Below are positions 15,811 through 24,477 of a DNA stretch of 49,709 bases, one piece after another. The stretch spans positions 1 to 49,709 of the forward strand of contig JBILVB010000005.1 in NCBI GenBank assembly GCA_044370695.1. The letters are read 5' to 3'. Within the stretch, counting starts at the first letter, position 1, and every line of letters starts with the position of its first letter. The position numbers and the translations under genes were made by a program. The notes under the pieces were generated by a model. That model was not told where the DNA came from, searched no databases, and saw only the letters and a list, made by a program, of their open reading frames with translations. The stretch is from JBEIFW01 sp044370695 (GTDB taxonomy: Bacteria; Actinomycetota; Acidimicrobiia; Acidimicrobiales; Ilumatobacteraceae).

Positions 15811-17871
15811 GTGCCGCCGGTCGATCACGTCCATGCCGATCGGCTCGAAGCGCTGACGGCGCTGGATCCGGCCGGCCTGGGTGCGCTCGGGGTCCGGGTG
15901 CCGCTGGTGGCGGCGGCCCTCGCCGGGCAGGGCCCGCTGGCCCACGCTCGAGCCGGTCGGGTGGAGCCCCTGGAGAGCTTGGCGCACATCGTCTCGTCAC
16001 CGGTGGGGATCGCCGTGTCCCTCGCAAGTTGTTCCCCGGTCGCCGAGGCGCTCGCTCAGGTGCTCGCCTGGTACCGAGGGGCCGTCGATCCGGAACGTCT
16101 GGCCCGGGAGGCCGAAGCGCTCGCTCCCGAGGTGCTGGCCGCAGCGACCGATGAACTCGTCGAGTCCTTGCTCGCCGCCGAGGGTCCCGAGGGTCTTGCG
16201 CTCCGTCCCGGTGTCGAGCCGTTCGTTCGCCCCGTCGGGACCGGGTTGCGTCACCTCGTCGCTGCTGGCGCACTGACCAGTTCCGCCATGGACCTCGTGT
16301 CGGAATCGCTGCGCGTGCCGGCGGACCGCACGAGTCGCCGGACGCGCCTCGAGTGTCTCGAGCGGGCCCTGGGGGATCCCGCCGTCGTGGCCGAGGCGCT
16401 CGAACGCTGTTCCGCCGATGCGCAGGCCGCCTACCTGCGCCTGGCGGCCGAGCCGAGGGGCCTGCCGGTCGCCGAACTCGGCTGCTCCTGGTACCTCGGC
16501 GGCCTGCACGGGCGCCTCGCCCGCACGGCGTGGAACCGCCCGACGACCCCGGTGCACGAACTCGTCGAGGCCGGGCTGGCGTGGGTCGACACCGACGCCC
16601 AGGTCTGCGTGCCGTTCCTGGACGCCGTCGTCGCTCGCCACGGCCGCCTCCACCGCGAGTGGCCGGCGGCCCCCGTCCATCCCGTGGCCCCCCTGGCTGC
16701 AGCGGGGGGCCCGCCGTCGGCTCCCGGTCGGGTCCAGGCGCTGCTCGGATTCTGGCGCCGGCGGCCGGCCGAGGGGCTCAAGTCCGGCGGCCTCGGGGTG
16801 CGAGCGGTGACGAGCGCAGCGAAACAACTCGGGATCCCGGAGACCGACGGCAAGGTGCTCGGTGCGGTGGCCCGGCGCCTCGGTCTCCTCGAGCGGGTCG
16901 AGCGTGTCGAGGGCTCCGGTCGCCGCGCGACGGTGCGCGTGGAGTTCGTACCGTCGGCTCGCGCCGAGGCCTTCGACGCCTTGGCGTTCGAGGACCGATG
17001 GGCTGCCGTCGTCGGGTCGTGGCTCGACGAGGACGAACCGGGCCCGGACGTGTCGTTCCTGCGCCGGACCGTCGTCGCGGACCTCGCCGGGCTCGCACCC
17101 GATACCGGGGTGCCCGAAGCGTCCTTCGTCGCCTGGGCGGTCCGGTCGCGCACGGTGAGTGCTGCTCGCCCGGCCCAGCTGCCCGAACTGCTCCAGGGAC
17201 TGCGAGCGATCGGACTGGTGCCGCTGTCGGGGCCGGTCGGGCTGACCGAATCGGCGCGCGCCGTCCTGCGGGACCCGGCGTCGGTGCGGTTGGGCGGGAG
17301 CGGTCGGATCGTCGTCCAGGCCGATCACACGGTCGTCGTGCCGCCCGACGTCGAACCCGACCTCGTCGCCCGTATCGAGCGTCTTGCGACCGTGGTGTCC
17401 GAGGGCGCTGCGCGTGTCTACCGGCTCGACGTCACCCGGATCGCTGCGGCCGCCGCCGACGGCGAGACCGCCGAGTCGATCCTCGGAACCCTGGCCGCCT
17501 CGGGTCCGGTGCCGGCCGCTGTCGCCCGGCTCGTGACCGATGCGGTGCGCTCGACCGGGGGCCTGCGCACCCTCGACGCAGCCTGTGTCGTCGTCGCTGC
17601 CGACCCGGCGGCCCTGGCCCGCGCCGTGGCCGTGAAGGCCGCTCGGCTCGTGCCGGTGGCGGCCACTGTGGCGGTGTCCAACCTGTCGTCGGCCAAGGTG
17701 CAGGCGGCGCTGCGGGCCAAAGGAGTGCACCTCGACGCCGAGCCGGCGATCCCGCCGCCGACCCCGCCGCCGAGCCAGCCGGCTCGGCTTGCGTCGACGG
17801 CGTTCGGGCCGAGCCGGACCCTGCAGCCCGACCGGGCTGTGTTCGAGTCCATCCTGGGGGCAGGACGATGA
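15811..17871 (+). CDS. Helicase-associated protein (XPB partner)
   Basis: A 686-residue protein of the actinobacterial helicase-associated family that lies next to XPB-type helicases. It has no Walker motifs of its own. It is mostly helical, with repeated winged-helix-like segments such as LPVAELGCSWYLGGL and VTSAAKQLGIPETDGKVLGAVARRLGLLERVE. A C-terminal module contains IVVQADHTVVVPPDVEPDLVARIERLA, the helicase C-terminal-like domain by which this family is known. A very similar QSDHTVLLEL opens the XPB protein. It starts at GTG 15811, and its stop overlaps the helicase start (ATGA), so equal expression is likely. Confidence 0.8.
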   Translation: MPPVDHVHADRLEALTALDPAGLGALGVRVPLVAAALAGQGPLAHARAGRVEPLESLAHIVSSPVGIAVSLASCSPVAEALAQVLAWYRGAVDPERLAREAEALAPEVLAAATDELVESLLAAEGPEGLALRPGVEPFVRPVGTGLRHLVAAGALTSSAMDLVSESLRVPADRTSRRTRLECLERALGDPAVVAEALERCSADAQAAYLRLAAEPRGLPVAELGCSWYLGGLHGRLARTAWNRPTTPVHELVEAGLAWVDTDAQVCVPFLDAVVARHGRLHREWPAAPVHPVAPLAAAGGPPSAPGRVQALLGFWRRRPAEGLKSGGLGVRAVTSAAKQLGIPETDGKVLGAVARRLGLLERVERVEGSGRRATVRVEFVPSARAEAFDALAFEDRWAAVVGSWLDEDEPGPDVSFLRRTVVADLAGLAPDTGVPEASFVAWAVRSRTVSAARPAQLPELLQGLRAIGLVPLSGPVGLTESARAVLRDPASVRLGGSGRIVVQADHTVVVPPDVEPDLVARIERLATVVSEGAARVYRLDVTRIAAAAADGETAESILGTLAASGPVPAAVARLVTDAVRSTGGLRTLDAACVVVAADPAALARAVAVKAARLVPVAATVAVSNLSSAKVQAALRAKGVHLDAEPAIPPPTPPPSQPARLASTAFGPSRTLQPDRAVFESILGAGR

Positions 17872-19538
17872 GCGATCCGACCAACCCGTTGATCGTGCAG
17901 AGCGATCACACCGTGCTGCTCGAACTGGCCAGCCCGCGCGCCGACGAGGCCCGGGCGGCGCTGGTGCGTTTCGCCGAACTGGAGAAGGCGCCCGAGCACG
18001 TGCACACGTACCGGATCAGCCCGCTGTCGCTGTGGAACGCCGCCGTCGCCGGGCTCGAGCCCGGCGAGGTCGCCTTTGCGCTCACTGGCCTCGCGAAGTA
18101 CCCGGTGCCCCCCTCGGTCCTGGCCGAGATCCGCGACCAGATGGGTCGCTACGGCCGACTCCGGCTGGTGCGCGATTTCGACTCGGGCGCTCTGGCGCTC
18201 ACCACGGCCGAGCCGGCGCTCCTCGTCGAGGTGGCCCGGGACAAGGGGGTCGCCGCGCTGCTCGGCGAGCGTCTGGACGGCAACCGGTACGCGGTGCGCC
18301 TGGGCGACCGGGGTCCCTTGAAGCAGTCGTTGCTCCGCCTGGGCTGGCCCGTGGCCGACGAGGCCGGGTACAGCGAAGGTTCGCTCCTCGACGGCGCTGC
18401 GCTGCGGTGCGAACTGCGGGGCTATCAGGCGGACGCCGCGTCGGCGTGGTGGGCGAACGGCTCCGAGGCCGGGGGCAACGGGGTGCTCGTGTTGCCGTGC
18501 GGGTCGGGCAAGACGGTGATCGGTCTGGCCGCGCTCGCAGCGGCGGGAACGCACACCCTGGTGATCGCCACGTCGATCACGTCGGCCCGGCAATGGATCC
18601 GCGAGATCCTCGACAAGACGAACCTCAGCCCGGATCTCGTCGGGGAGTACTCCGGCGATCGCAAGGACATCCGGCCCGTCACCGTCGCCACCTACCAGGT
18701 GCTCACCTGGAGCCCAGCGGGTGTCGCCGACGTCGCACCGCTCGAGCAGCGCCATCCCCACCTCGCCTTGTTCGATCGTCAGGAGTGGGGGCTGATCGTC
18801 TACGACGAGGTGCACCTGCTGCCGGCCCCGGTGTTCCGGGCCACGGCGCGCATCCAGTCGGTCCGCCGTCTGGGGCTAACCGCAACGCTGGTGCGCGAGG
18901 ACGGTCGGGAGGCCGACGTGTTCTCCCTCATCGGACCCAAGCGCTTCGACGTGCCGTGGAAGGAACTCGAGGCGCAGGGTTGGGTGGCTCCGGCCGTCTG
19001 CACGGAGGTGCGTGTCTCGCTCGGTGAGGACCAGCGCATGGCGTATGCGATGGCCGAACAGGCCCAGCGGTACCGCATCGCCGCGACGGCGGCGGCCAAG
19101 CTCCCGGTGGTCGCCGACCTCGTGCGCAACCACGCCGAGGACCGGATCCTGGTGATCGGGCAGTACGTCGAGCAGCTGCGGGTGCTCGCTCGCGCGCTCG
19201 ACGCACCGCTCGTCACCGGTCAGACCGCCCAGGCCACCCGCGAGCAGCGGTTCGACGCCTTCCGTCGGGGGGAGCTCCGTGTGCTCGTGGTGTCGAAGGT
19301 GGCGAACTTCTCGATCGACCTTCCGGAGGCGAACGTGGCGATCCAGGTCTCGGGGACCTTCGGGAGCCGGCAGGAGGAAGCGCAACGACTCGGGCGGATC
19401 ATGCGGCCGAAGGCCGACGGAGGGCAGGCCCGGTTCTACACGGTGGTCGCCCGCGACACCGTCGACCAGACCTTCGCCCTGCACCGGCAGCGGTTCCTGG
19501 CCGAACAGGGCTACGCCTACGACGTGGTCGACGCCTGA
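17868..19538 (+). CDS. XPB/Ssl2-type DNA repair helicase
   Basis: The 556-residue SF2 helicase has Walker A PCGSGKT (210-216), DEVH (313-316), LTAT, and motif VI EAQRLGRIMRPK, all with the XPB spacing. The N-terminal ~180 residues form the XPB-specific damage-recognition-like region, starting with an HTVLLEL strand shared with the upstream partner. Bacterial XPB unwinds 3'-5' and is linked to nucleotide-excision repair. It is translationally coupled to the partner gene by a 4-bp overlap. Its stop is 15 bp from the convergent phosphotriesterase-family gene. Confidence 0.94.
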   Translation: MSDPTNPLIVQSDHTVLLELASPRADEARAALVRFAELEKAPEHVHTYRISPLSLWNAAVAGLEPGEVAFALTGLAKYPVPPSVLAEIRDQMGRYGRLRLVRDFDSGALALTTAEPALLVEVARDKGVAALLGERLDGNRYAVRLGDRGPLKQSLLRLGWPVADEAGYSEGSLLDGAALRCELRGYQADAASAWWANGSEAGGNGVLVLPCGSGKTVIGLAALAAAGTHTLVIATSITSARQWIREILDKTNLSPDLVGEYSGDRKDIRPVTVATYQVLTWSPAGVADVAPLEQRHPHLALFDRQEWGLIVYDEVHLLPAPVFRATARIQSVRRLGLTATLVREDGREADVFSLIGPKRFDVPWKELEAQGWVAPAVCTEVRVSLGEDQRMAYAMAEQAQRYRIAATAAAKLPVVADLVRNHAEDRILVIGQYVEQLRVLARALDAPLVTGQTAQATREQRFDAFRRGELRVLVVSKVANFSIDLPEANVAIQVSGTFGSRQEEAQRLGRIMRPKADGGQARFYTVVARDTVDQTFALHRQRFLAEQGYAYDVVDA

Positions 19539-19553
19539 CCTGCCCGACCGGTC

Positions 19554-20531
19554 TCAGTACGGGTCGCCACCCTCGAGGAACCGGCGCGGCGTGTCGATCA
19601 GCATCGTGTCGATCTGCGTGTCGGTGACGCCGGCCTCCCGCAGCATCGGCAGCACGTCGTGGCTGATGTGCAGGTAGTGCCAATGGGGCATCGTGGAGGG
19701 TGGGATCTCCCCGGGGATCCAGTCGAGGTAGCACGATGCGTCGTGGCTGAGGACCATGCGATCGGCGTAGCCGCGCCGGCACAGCTCCGCGATCACCTCG
19801 ACCCGCTTGGCGGTCGGCAGGTAGCCGTCGATGCCGAAGCGGTCCATGCCGAGTATCGAACCGTTGTCGATGAGCTCCTCGAGGTAGCCGAGGTCGTCGG
19901 TGTCGCCGCTGTGGCCGATCACGACCCGAGAGAGGTCGACGCCCTCGGACCGGAAGATCTCCTGCTGCTCGAGACCCCGCCGGCTCGCCGCATGGGTGTG
20001 GGTGGTGATGGGCGTACCGGTGGCACGGTGGGTCTTCGCGCAGGCCCGCAGCACCCGCTCGACCCCCGGGGTGATGCCGGCGCGGTCGGTCGCGCACTTG
20101 ATGACGCCCGCCTTGATGCCGGTGTTGGCGATGCCGTCGGTGATGTCCCGCACGAAGAGGTTCACCATCGGATCACTGCCGCCGGGCCCGCTTCCGGGGG
20201 TGCGCCGGCCCCAGTAGTGGGGGAGCTCGTCGAAGGTGTAGAGGCCGGTGGCGCACACGATGTTCAGCTCGATGCGCTCGGCCAGCGTCTTGATGCGGGG
20301 GATGTAACGGCCGAGGCCGAGCGCCGTCGGATCGAGGATCGTGTCGATGCCCGACGCCTTCAGCTCGGTGAGGCGCCGGGCGGCATCGGCGAGGCGCCCC
20401 TCTTCGTCTCCCCAGTCCTCCGGGACGTTGTTCTGCATCTCGGGCGAGATGATGAACACGTGCTCGTGCATGAGAACCCGACCGAGCGCACCGGCATCGA
20501 TCGGGCCGCGAACGGTTTGGACGGTCCCCAT
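19554..20531 (-). CDS. Phosphotriesterase-family amidohydrolase
   Basis: The 325-residue TIM-barrel metal hydrolase has the binuclear centre of the PTE family: HEHV near residue 22, the bridging (carbamylated) Lys in GVIKCATD, His in TTHTHA, His in GHSGD, and Asp in LSHDAS. Close relatives include lactonases, parathion hydrolase-like proteins and enzymes of unknown role. A lactonase is as likely as a phosphotriesterase. It starts at ATG 20531, with TACGGT ending 8 nt upstream. It stands alone, convergent with the XPB gene. Confidence 0.88.
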   Translation of the reverse strand: MGTVQTVRGPIDAGALGRVLMHEHVFIISPEMQNNVPEDWGDEEGRLADAARRLTELKASGIDTILDPTALGLGRYIPRIKTLAERIELNIVCATGLYTFDELPHYWGRRTPGSGPGGSDPMVNLFVRDITDGIANTGIKAGVIKCATDRAGITPGVERVLRACAKTHRATGTPITTHTHAASRRGLEQQEIFRSEGVDLSRVVIGHSGDTDDLGYLEELIDNGSILGMDRFGIDGYLPTAKRVEVIAELCRRGYADRMVLSHDASCYLDWIPGEIPPSTMPHWHYLHISHDVLPMLREAGVTDTQIDTMLIDTPRRFLEGGDPY

Positions 20532-20539
20532 GGGCCGTG

Positions 20540-20545
20540 ACCGTA
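20540..20545 (-). promoter_or_regulatory. -10-like element TACGGT before the phosphotriesterase-family gene
   Basis: On the minus strand TACGGT ends 8 nt before the ATG at 20531. The 8-nt spacer has no Shine-Dalgarno, again a leaderless layout. Confidence 0.45.
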
Positions 20546-20558
20546 GCGGGCCGCCTGC

Positions 20559-21872
20559 TCAGCCCCGATCCGCCGGTCGCAGCCGCACCGCGTCCCGCCC
20601 GGCGTTCTTCGCGTCGTAGAGCGCGAGGTCGGCTCGGGCGAACGCGTCGTCGATGCTGGCGTCGTCGCCGGCGAGCACGCTGAGGCCGATGCTGATCGTG
20701 AACGGGATCGGTCCTCCCGGTGTGGTGAGCGGCTCGGCGGCGACGGTGGCACGAATCCGCTCGGCGAGTTGCGCCGCCTGGTCGAGGCCGGTGTCGGGCA
20801 GGAGCAGCGCGAACTCCTCACCTCCCGTGCGGCCCAAGAGATCGGTCGGGCGCACCGTGGCCGCGACGACCCGCACGAGGTGCTTCAGGACCTCGTCGCC
20901 GGCCGCGTGACCGTAGGCGTCGTTGACCTGCTTGAAGTGGTCGATGTCGATCACCGCGAGCGCAGCGAGTGCTTCCGGGTGACGGCGGATCCGCTCGAGC
21001 TCGGCGCCGGTGCGCTCCATGAAGCTCCGGCGGTTGGCGGTACCGGTCAGGAAGTCCGTGGTGGCTTGGCGGGCGAGTTCCCGGGCGAGGCGCACCCGCT
21101 CGGTGATGTCTTCGAACGAGGCGTACACCTGCTCGAGTTCGCCGTCACGGAACAGCGGGACGGAGTTGACGAGGATCCAGACGTAGCTCCCCGCCGGCGT
21201 GTGGACGCCCATCACGCTGCGCACCGGCTCCCCGGTCCGCAGCGTGATCATCGCCGGATGCTCCTCTCCGGGGAGGTCCGTGCCGTCCTCGCGCAACGCT
21301 CGCCACGACGGATCCATCGACGTCCGCCCCTGCATCTGGTCGAGCGTCAAGCCGAGGATCCGCTGCGCGGACGGGTTGGCCGCCGTGATCGCGCCGGACC
21401 GGTCCTGGTAGACGATGCCCTGAGGGACGGTCTCGAACAGGGTCCGGAACCGCTCCTCGCTCGCACGCAACGAGGCCTCCACCGCCTTGCGTACGGAGAT
21501 GTCGGTCATGATGCCGGTCCACGTGAAATCCCCGTCGGCGTCCCGGCGGCCGACGGCTCGCACGTGGAGCCAGCGCTGCTGCCCGGTGCGGCTCTCGATT
21601 CGGTACTCGTGCTCGAGCGGCTCGAGCGTCCGCACCGAGTGCATCACGGCTGCCCGATAGGCGGCCCGGTCCTCGGCCACGATGCATTCGGCGAGCGCCT
21701 CCCGCCGCTCGAGGGCTTCGGCGACGGTGATCCCGAACAGCTCCTCGATGGCCGGGCTCAGGTAGGTGTAGCGCCAGCCGGGGCCGTTGCCGTACCGGGT
21801 CTGGTACGCAGCGCCCGGAATGGACGCCACGAGGTCGGCGAGGGAGAGCGCGCCGGGATCAGTGTCGTCCAT
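20559..21872 (-). CDS. Diguanylate cyclase with two PAS domains
   Basis: The 437-residue cytosolic protein has a first PAS/PAC domain (about 10-130, RYTYLSPAIEELFG), a second PAS/PAC (about 140-260, GIVYQDRSGAITAANPSAQ) and a GGDEF domain. The active site is GGEEF at 350-354, preceded by RPTD at 341-344, the I-site for c-di-GMP feedback inhibition. It should therefore make c-di-GMP under product inhibition. No membrane segment or EAL domain is seen, so sensing would be internal (redox, flavin or small ligand; inference). The ATG at 21872 was chosen because the longer open frame runs into the amt promoter region. It is divergent from amt across 145 bp. Confidence 0.92.
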   Translation of the reverse strand: MDDTDPGALSLADLVASIPGAAYQTRYGNGPGWRYTYLSPAIEELFGITVAEALERREALAECIVAEDRAAYRAAVMHSVRTLEPLEHEYRIESRTGQQRWLHVRAVGRRDADGDFTWTGIMTDISVRKAVEASLRASEERFRTLFETVPQGIVYQDRSGAITAANPSAQRILGLTLDQMQGRTSMDPSWRALREDGTDLPGEEHPAMITLRTGEPVRSVMGVHTPAGSYVWILVNSVPLFRDGELEQVYASFEDITERVRLARELARQATTDFLTGTANRRSFMERTGAELERIRRHPEALAALAVIDIDHFKQVNDAYGHAAGDEVLKHLVRVVAATVRPTDLLGRTGGEEFALLLPDTGLDQAAQLAERIRATVAAEPLTTPGGPIPFTISIGLSVLAGDDASIDDAFARADLALYDAKNAGRDAVRLRPADRG

Positions 21873-21913
21873 GGTTTCGCGTGACGGCGGCGGCGCTGGT
21901 CGGGGTGGGGGCC

Positions 21914-21940
21914 GAAACACAGAAGTAACACGGAGGAAGC
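21914..21940 (+). promoter_or_regulatory. Candidate GlnR-type operator upstream of amt
   Basis: GAAAC-n6-GTAAC-n6-GAAGC, with exact 6-base spacers, lies 78 bp upstream of the amt start. The first two half-sites match the published GlnR consensus (GnAAC and GTnAC) exactly and the third has one mismatch. Together with the glnA site it links amt to the local GlnR-like regulator. The site is also within reach of the divergent diguanylate cyclase gene. Confidence 0.7.
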
Positions 21941-22017
21941 ATTTGGAGGGGTCTCCATCCCTGCAGCCGTCTCCGCACGACGCAAGGATAAGCGGCGGCC
22001 CGGAAGGAGAGGGTGAG

Positions 22018-23229
22018 ATGGAAACCACCATGGAAAGCGGAAACCTGGCGTGGATCCTGGTATCGGCGGCGCTGGTGCTGTTCATGACGCCAGGCCTTGC
22101 CTTCTTCTACGGAGGCATGGACCGGTCGCGCAACGTCCTCAACATGTTGATGATGAACTTCTACTGCGTGCTCGTGGTGCCGCTCGTGTGGTGGGCGGTC
22201 GGCTACTCGCTGGCGCAGTCGCCGTTCGAGAACGACTTCATCGGCGGCTTCGACAGCGCGTTCCTGAGGGACCTGACCACCGTCGGTGACGGCAGCAAGC
22301 TCGCCACGGTGGCCTTCCTCGGGATGTTCGCCGCCATCACGCCGGCGCTGATCTCGGGCGCCGTGGCCGATCGGATGCGCTTTCGGGCCTGGGCCCTGTT
22401 CGTCCCGCTGTGGTCGGTGCTCGTGTACGTCCCGGTGTTCAAGTGGGTCTACGGGGGATGGCTGGGGCAGCGCGGCTCGATCGACTTCGCCGGGGGCACG
22501 GCGATCCACGTGAACGCCGGGATCGCGGCCCTCGCTGCCGTGCTCGTGCTGGGCAAGCGTCGGGGCGACGTCCATCCGCCGCACTCCATGCCGCTCGTGA
22601 TGATCGGTACGGGGATCCTGTGGTTCGGTTGGTTCGGCTTCAACGCCGGCTCGGCGCTCGCCGCGAACGGCACCGCAGCGCAGGCGTTCATGAACACGTT
22701 CCTGGCCGCGGCCGCAGCGGGCCTCGCCTGGATCGTGGTCGAGTGGTTCCGCGACGGACACCCGACCAACCTCGGGGCGGCCTCGGGCATCGTGGCCGGC
22801 CTGGTGGCGATCACCCCGGCGGCGGGGTACGTGTCGGGCCCGGCGCCGCTGGCGATCGGCGCCGTCGCCGGGGTCGTGTGCTGCTACGCCGTGCGCCTCA
22901 AGAGCCGCTTCGGCTACGACGACGCACTCGACGTCGTCGGCGTCCACTTCGTCGGGGGACTGGTCGGCTCGGTGTTGATCGGGTTCTTCTCCGACCCGGA
23001 CTTCTTCGAGGGTTCCTTCGACGCCGGCCTGTTCTACGGCGGCGGGGCCGGCCTGCTCCTGGAGCAGGTGCTGGCGAACCTGGCAGCGATCGTGTGGTCG
23101 TTCGTGCTCACGCTCGGGATCATGGTGGCGCTGAAGAAGACGATCGGCGTGCGGGTGAGCGAAGAGACCGAGTCGATGGGCCTCGACCAGGCCGAACATC
23201 GCGAGTCGGCCTACCACCAACTCGGCTGA
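22018..23229 (+). CDS. amt: Ammonium transporter
   Basis: A 403-residue Amt/AmtB protein with about eleven transmembrane helices. The twin-His pore is seen as Asp156 and His164 (DFAGGTAIHVNAG) and His310 (VVGVHFVGGLVG), and the periplasmic Phe gate region as AFFYGG. The start at ATG 22018 has AAGGAG 8 nt upstream (22004-22009). Earlier in-frame codons reach into the diguanylate cyclase gene and are not credible. No glnK (PII) follows, unlike most amt loci, since the next gene is an acyl-CoA dehydrogenase. Regulation is probably by the GlnR-like site upstream. Confidence 0.95.
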   Translation: METTMESGNLAWILVSAALVLFMTPGLAFFYGGMDRSRNVLNMLMMNFYCVLVVPLVWWAVGYSLAQSPFENDFIGGFDSAFLRDLTTVGDGSKLATVAFLGMFAAITPALISGAVADRMRFRAWALFVPLWSVLVYVPVFKWVYGGWLGQRGSIDFAGGTAIHVNAGIAALAAVLVLGKRRGDVHPPHSMPLVMIGTGILWFGWFGFNAGSALAANGTAAQAFMNTFLAAAAAGLAWIVVEWFRDGHPTNLGAASGIVAGLVAITPAAGYVSGPAPLAIGAVAGVVCCYAVRLKSRFGYDDALDVVGVHFVGGLVGSVLIGFFSDPDFFEGSFDAGLFYGGGAGLLLEQVLANLAAIVWSFVLTLGIMVALKKTIGVRVSEETESMGLDQAEHRESAYHQLG

Positions 23230-23240
23230 GCGTTCGACGG

Positions 23241-23271
23241 TCTTGCCGCCGGGCCCGGCCCGGCGGCAAGA
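23241..23271. terminator. Strong hairpin after amt
   Basis: A perfect inverted repeat of 15 bases on each side around one central C (TCTTGCCGCCGGGCC and its complement) starts 11 bp after the amt stop. There is no T-run, so it is either an intrinsic terminator of the actinobacterial non-U type or a 3'-end stabiliser. Confidence 0.65.
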
Positions 23272-23336
23272 ATGCGAGCGGCAGGCGCCGCCGCTCCGGG
23301 GGACGGGGTCGAGCGACGCCGCCGGGGAGGGGAACC

Positions 23337-24461
23337 GTGGACACGTCGGTCAGCGAGGAGCAGCGCGCGTTGCTCGACGCCTCCAAGCAGTTCATGGAAC
23401 GCTCCTGCCCGGTCGCGACGGTGCGCTCCGCCGACCAGCGGGATGCTGCCTTCACGGCGGCGTACCGATCCCAGGCGGCCGAACTCGGCTGGTTCTCGAT
23501 GCTCGTGCCCGAGGCGCTCGGGGGCGGCAGCGTGTCCGACAACGGGGTGGTCGATGCGGCCCTGATCGCGTTCGAGCGAGGGGCACGCCTCCAGCCCGGT
23601 GCCTTCGTCGGCACGAACGTGGCCGCATACGCGATCGCCGTCGCCGGATCCGACGAACTGCGCAGCACGGTCCTCGGGGATCTCGTCGCCGGGGTGGCCT
23701 CGGCGTCGTGGGCCGTTGCGAGCGTGGGGGACCGTGCCCTCGAGGGCGGGGTCGACGCCCGCGCCGACGGGTCGGGTGGCCTGGTGCTGTCGGGCGCGAA
23801 GACCGCGGTGCAGGACGTCGAGGCGTCGTCGTGGCTGCTCGTCACCTGTCGCGCCTCGGCGGGGGCAGCGCAGGTGGTGGTGCGGGCCGACGCCCCCGGG
23901 GTCACCGTCACCCCGCTCGAGTCGCTCGACTTGAGCCGCCGGTTCTCCGAGGTGCGCTTCGACGAAGTCGCCGTCCCGGCCTCGGCGGTCGTGGGCACGC
24001 CCGGCGAGGTCGGCGATCTGCTGGCGCACCAGCTGGCCCTCGCCGCCACGCTCACGATGGCCGAGTCGGTCGGGGCGATGGACCACGAGTTCGAGATGAC
24101 CGTGCAGTACGCCAAGGACCGGATCGCATTCGGCCGACCGATCGGATCGTTCCAGGCGGTCAAGCACCTGCTCGCCGACACGAGCCTCGCGCTCGAGATG
24201 GGCAAGGCGGTGGTGCTGGCGGCGTCCCGTTCGCTCGGCGCCGGGGACGGCTACGGGGTGGAGGCCGCCTCCATCGCCAAGGCATTGGTCAGCGATGCTG
24301 CGATCGACCTGGCGCAGAACTGCTTCCAGGTGTTCGGCGGCATCGGGTACACGTGGGAGCACGACCAGCATCTGTTCCTGCGCCGTCTGACGACGGATGC
24401 AGGTCTGTACGGCGACGCGGCCTGGCACCGCGAGCGCCTGTGTCAGTTGGCGGGAATCTGA
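23337..24461 (+). CDS. Acyl-CoA dehydrogenase, small subunit-like
   Basis: The 374-residue flavoprotein has the acyl-CoA dehydrogenase fold: an N-terminal helical domain, a middle beta domain and a C-terminal four-helix bundle with YAKDRIAFGRPIGSFQAVKHLLAD and NCFQVFGGIGYTWEHD. The middle domain is divergent and lacks the usual TEP/WITN-type flavin motif. In the following gene those segments are well kept. This fits the heteromeric alpha2-beta2 dehydrogenases of steroid and acyl side-chain degradation in Actinobacteria. It starts at GTG 23337 with GGGGAGG upstream. The partner begins 16 bp later. Confidence 0.87.
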   Translation: MDTSVSEEQRALLDASKQFMERSCPVATVRSADQRDAAFTAAYRSQAAELGWFSMLVPEALGGGSVSDNGVVDAALIAFERGARLQPGAFVGTNVAAYAIAVAGSDELRSTVLGDLVAGVASASWAVASVGDRALEGGVDARADGSGGLVLSGAKTAVQDVEASSWLLVTCRASAGAAQVVVRADAPGVTVTPLESLDLSRRFSEVRFDEVAVPASAVVGTPGEVGDLLAHQLALAATLTMAESVGAMDHEFEMTVQYAKDRIAFGRPIGSFQAVKHLLADTSLALEMGKAVVLAASRSLGAGDGYGVEAASIAKALVSDAAIDLAQNCFQVFGGIGYTWEHDQHLFLRRLTTDAGLYGDAAWHRERLCQLAGI

Positions 24462-24477
24462 GAACCGGGGAGCACCG

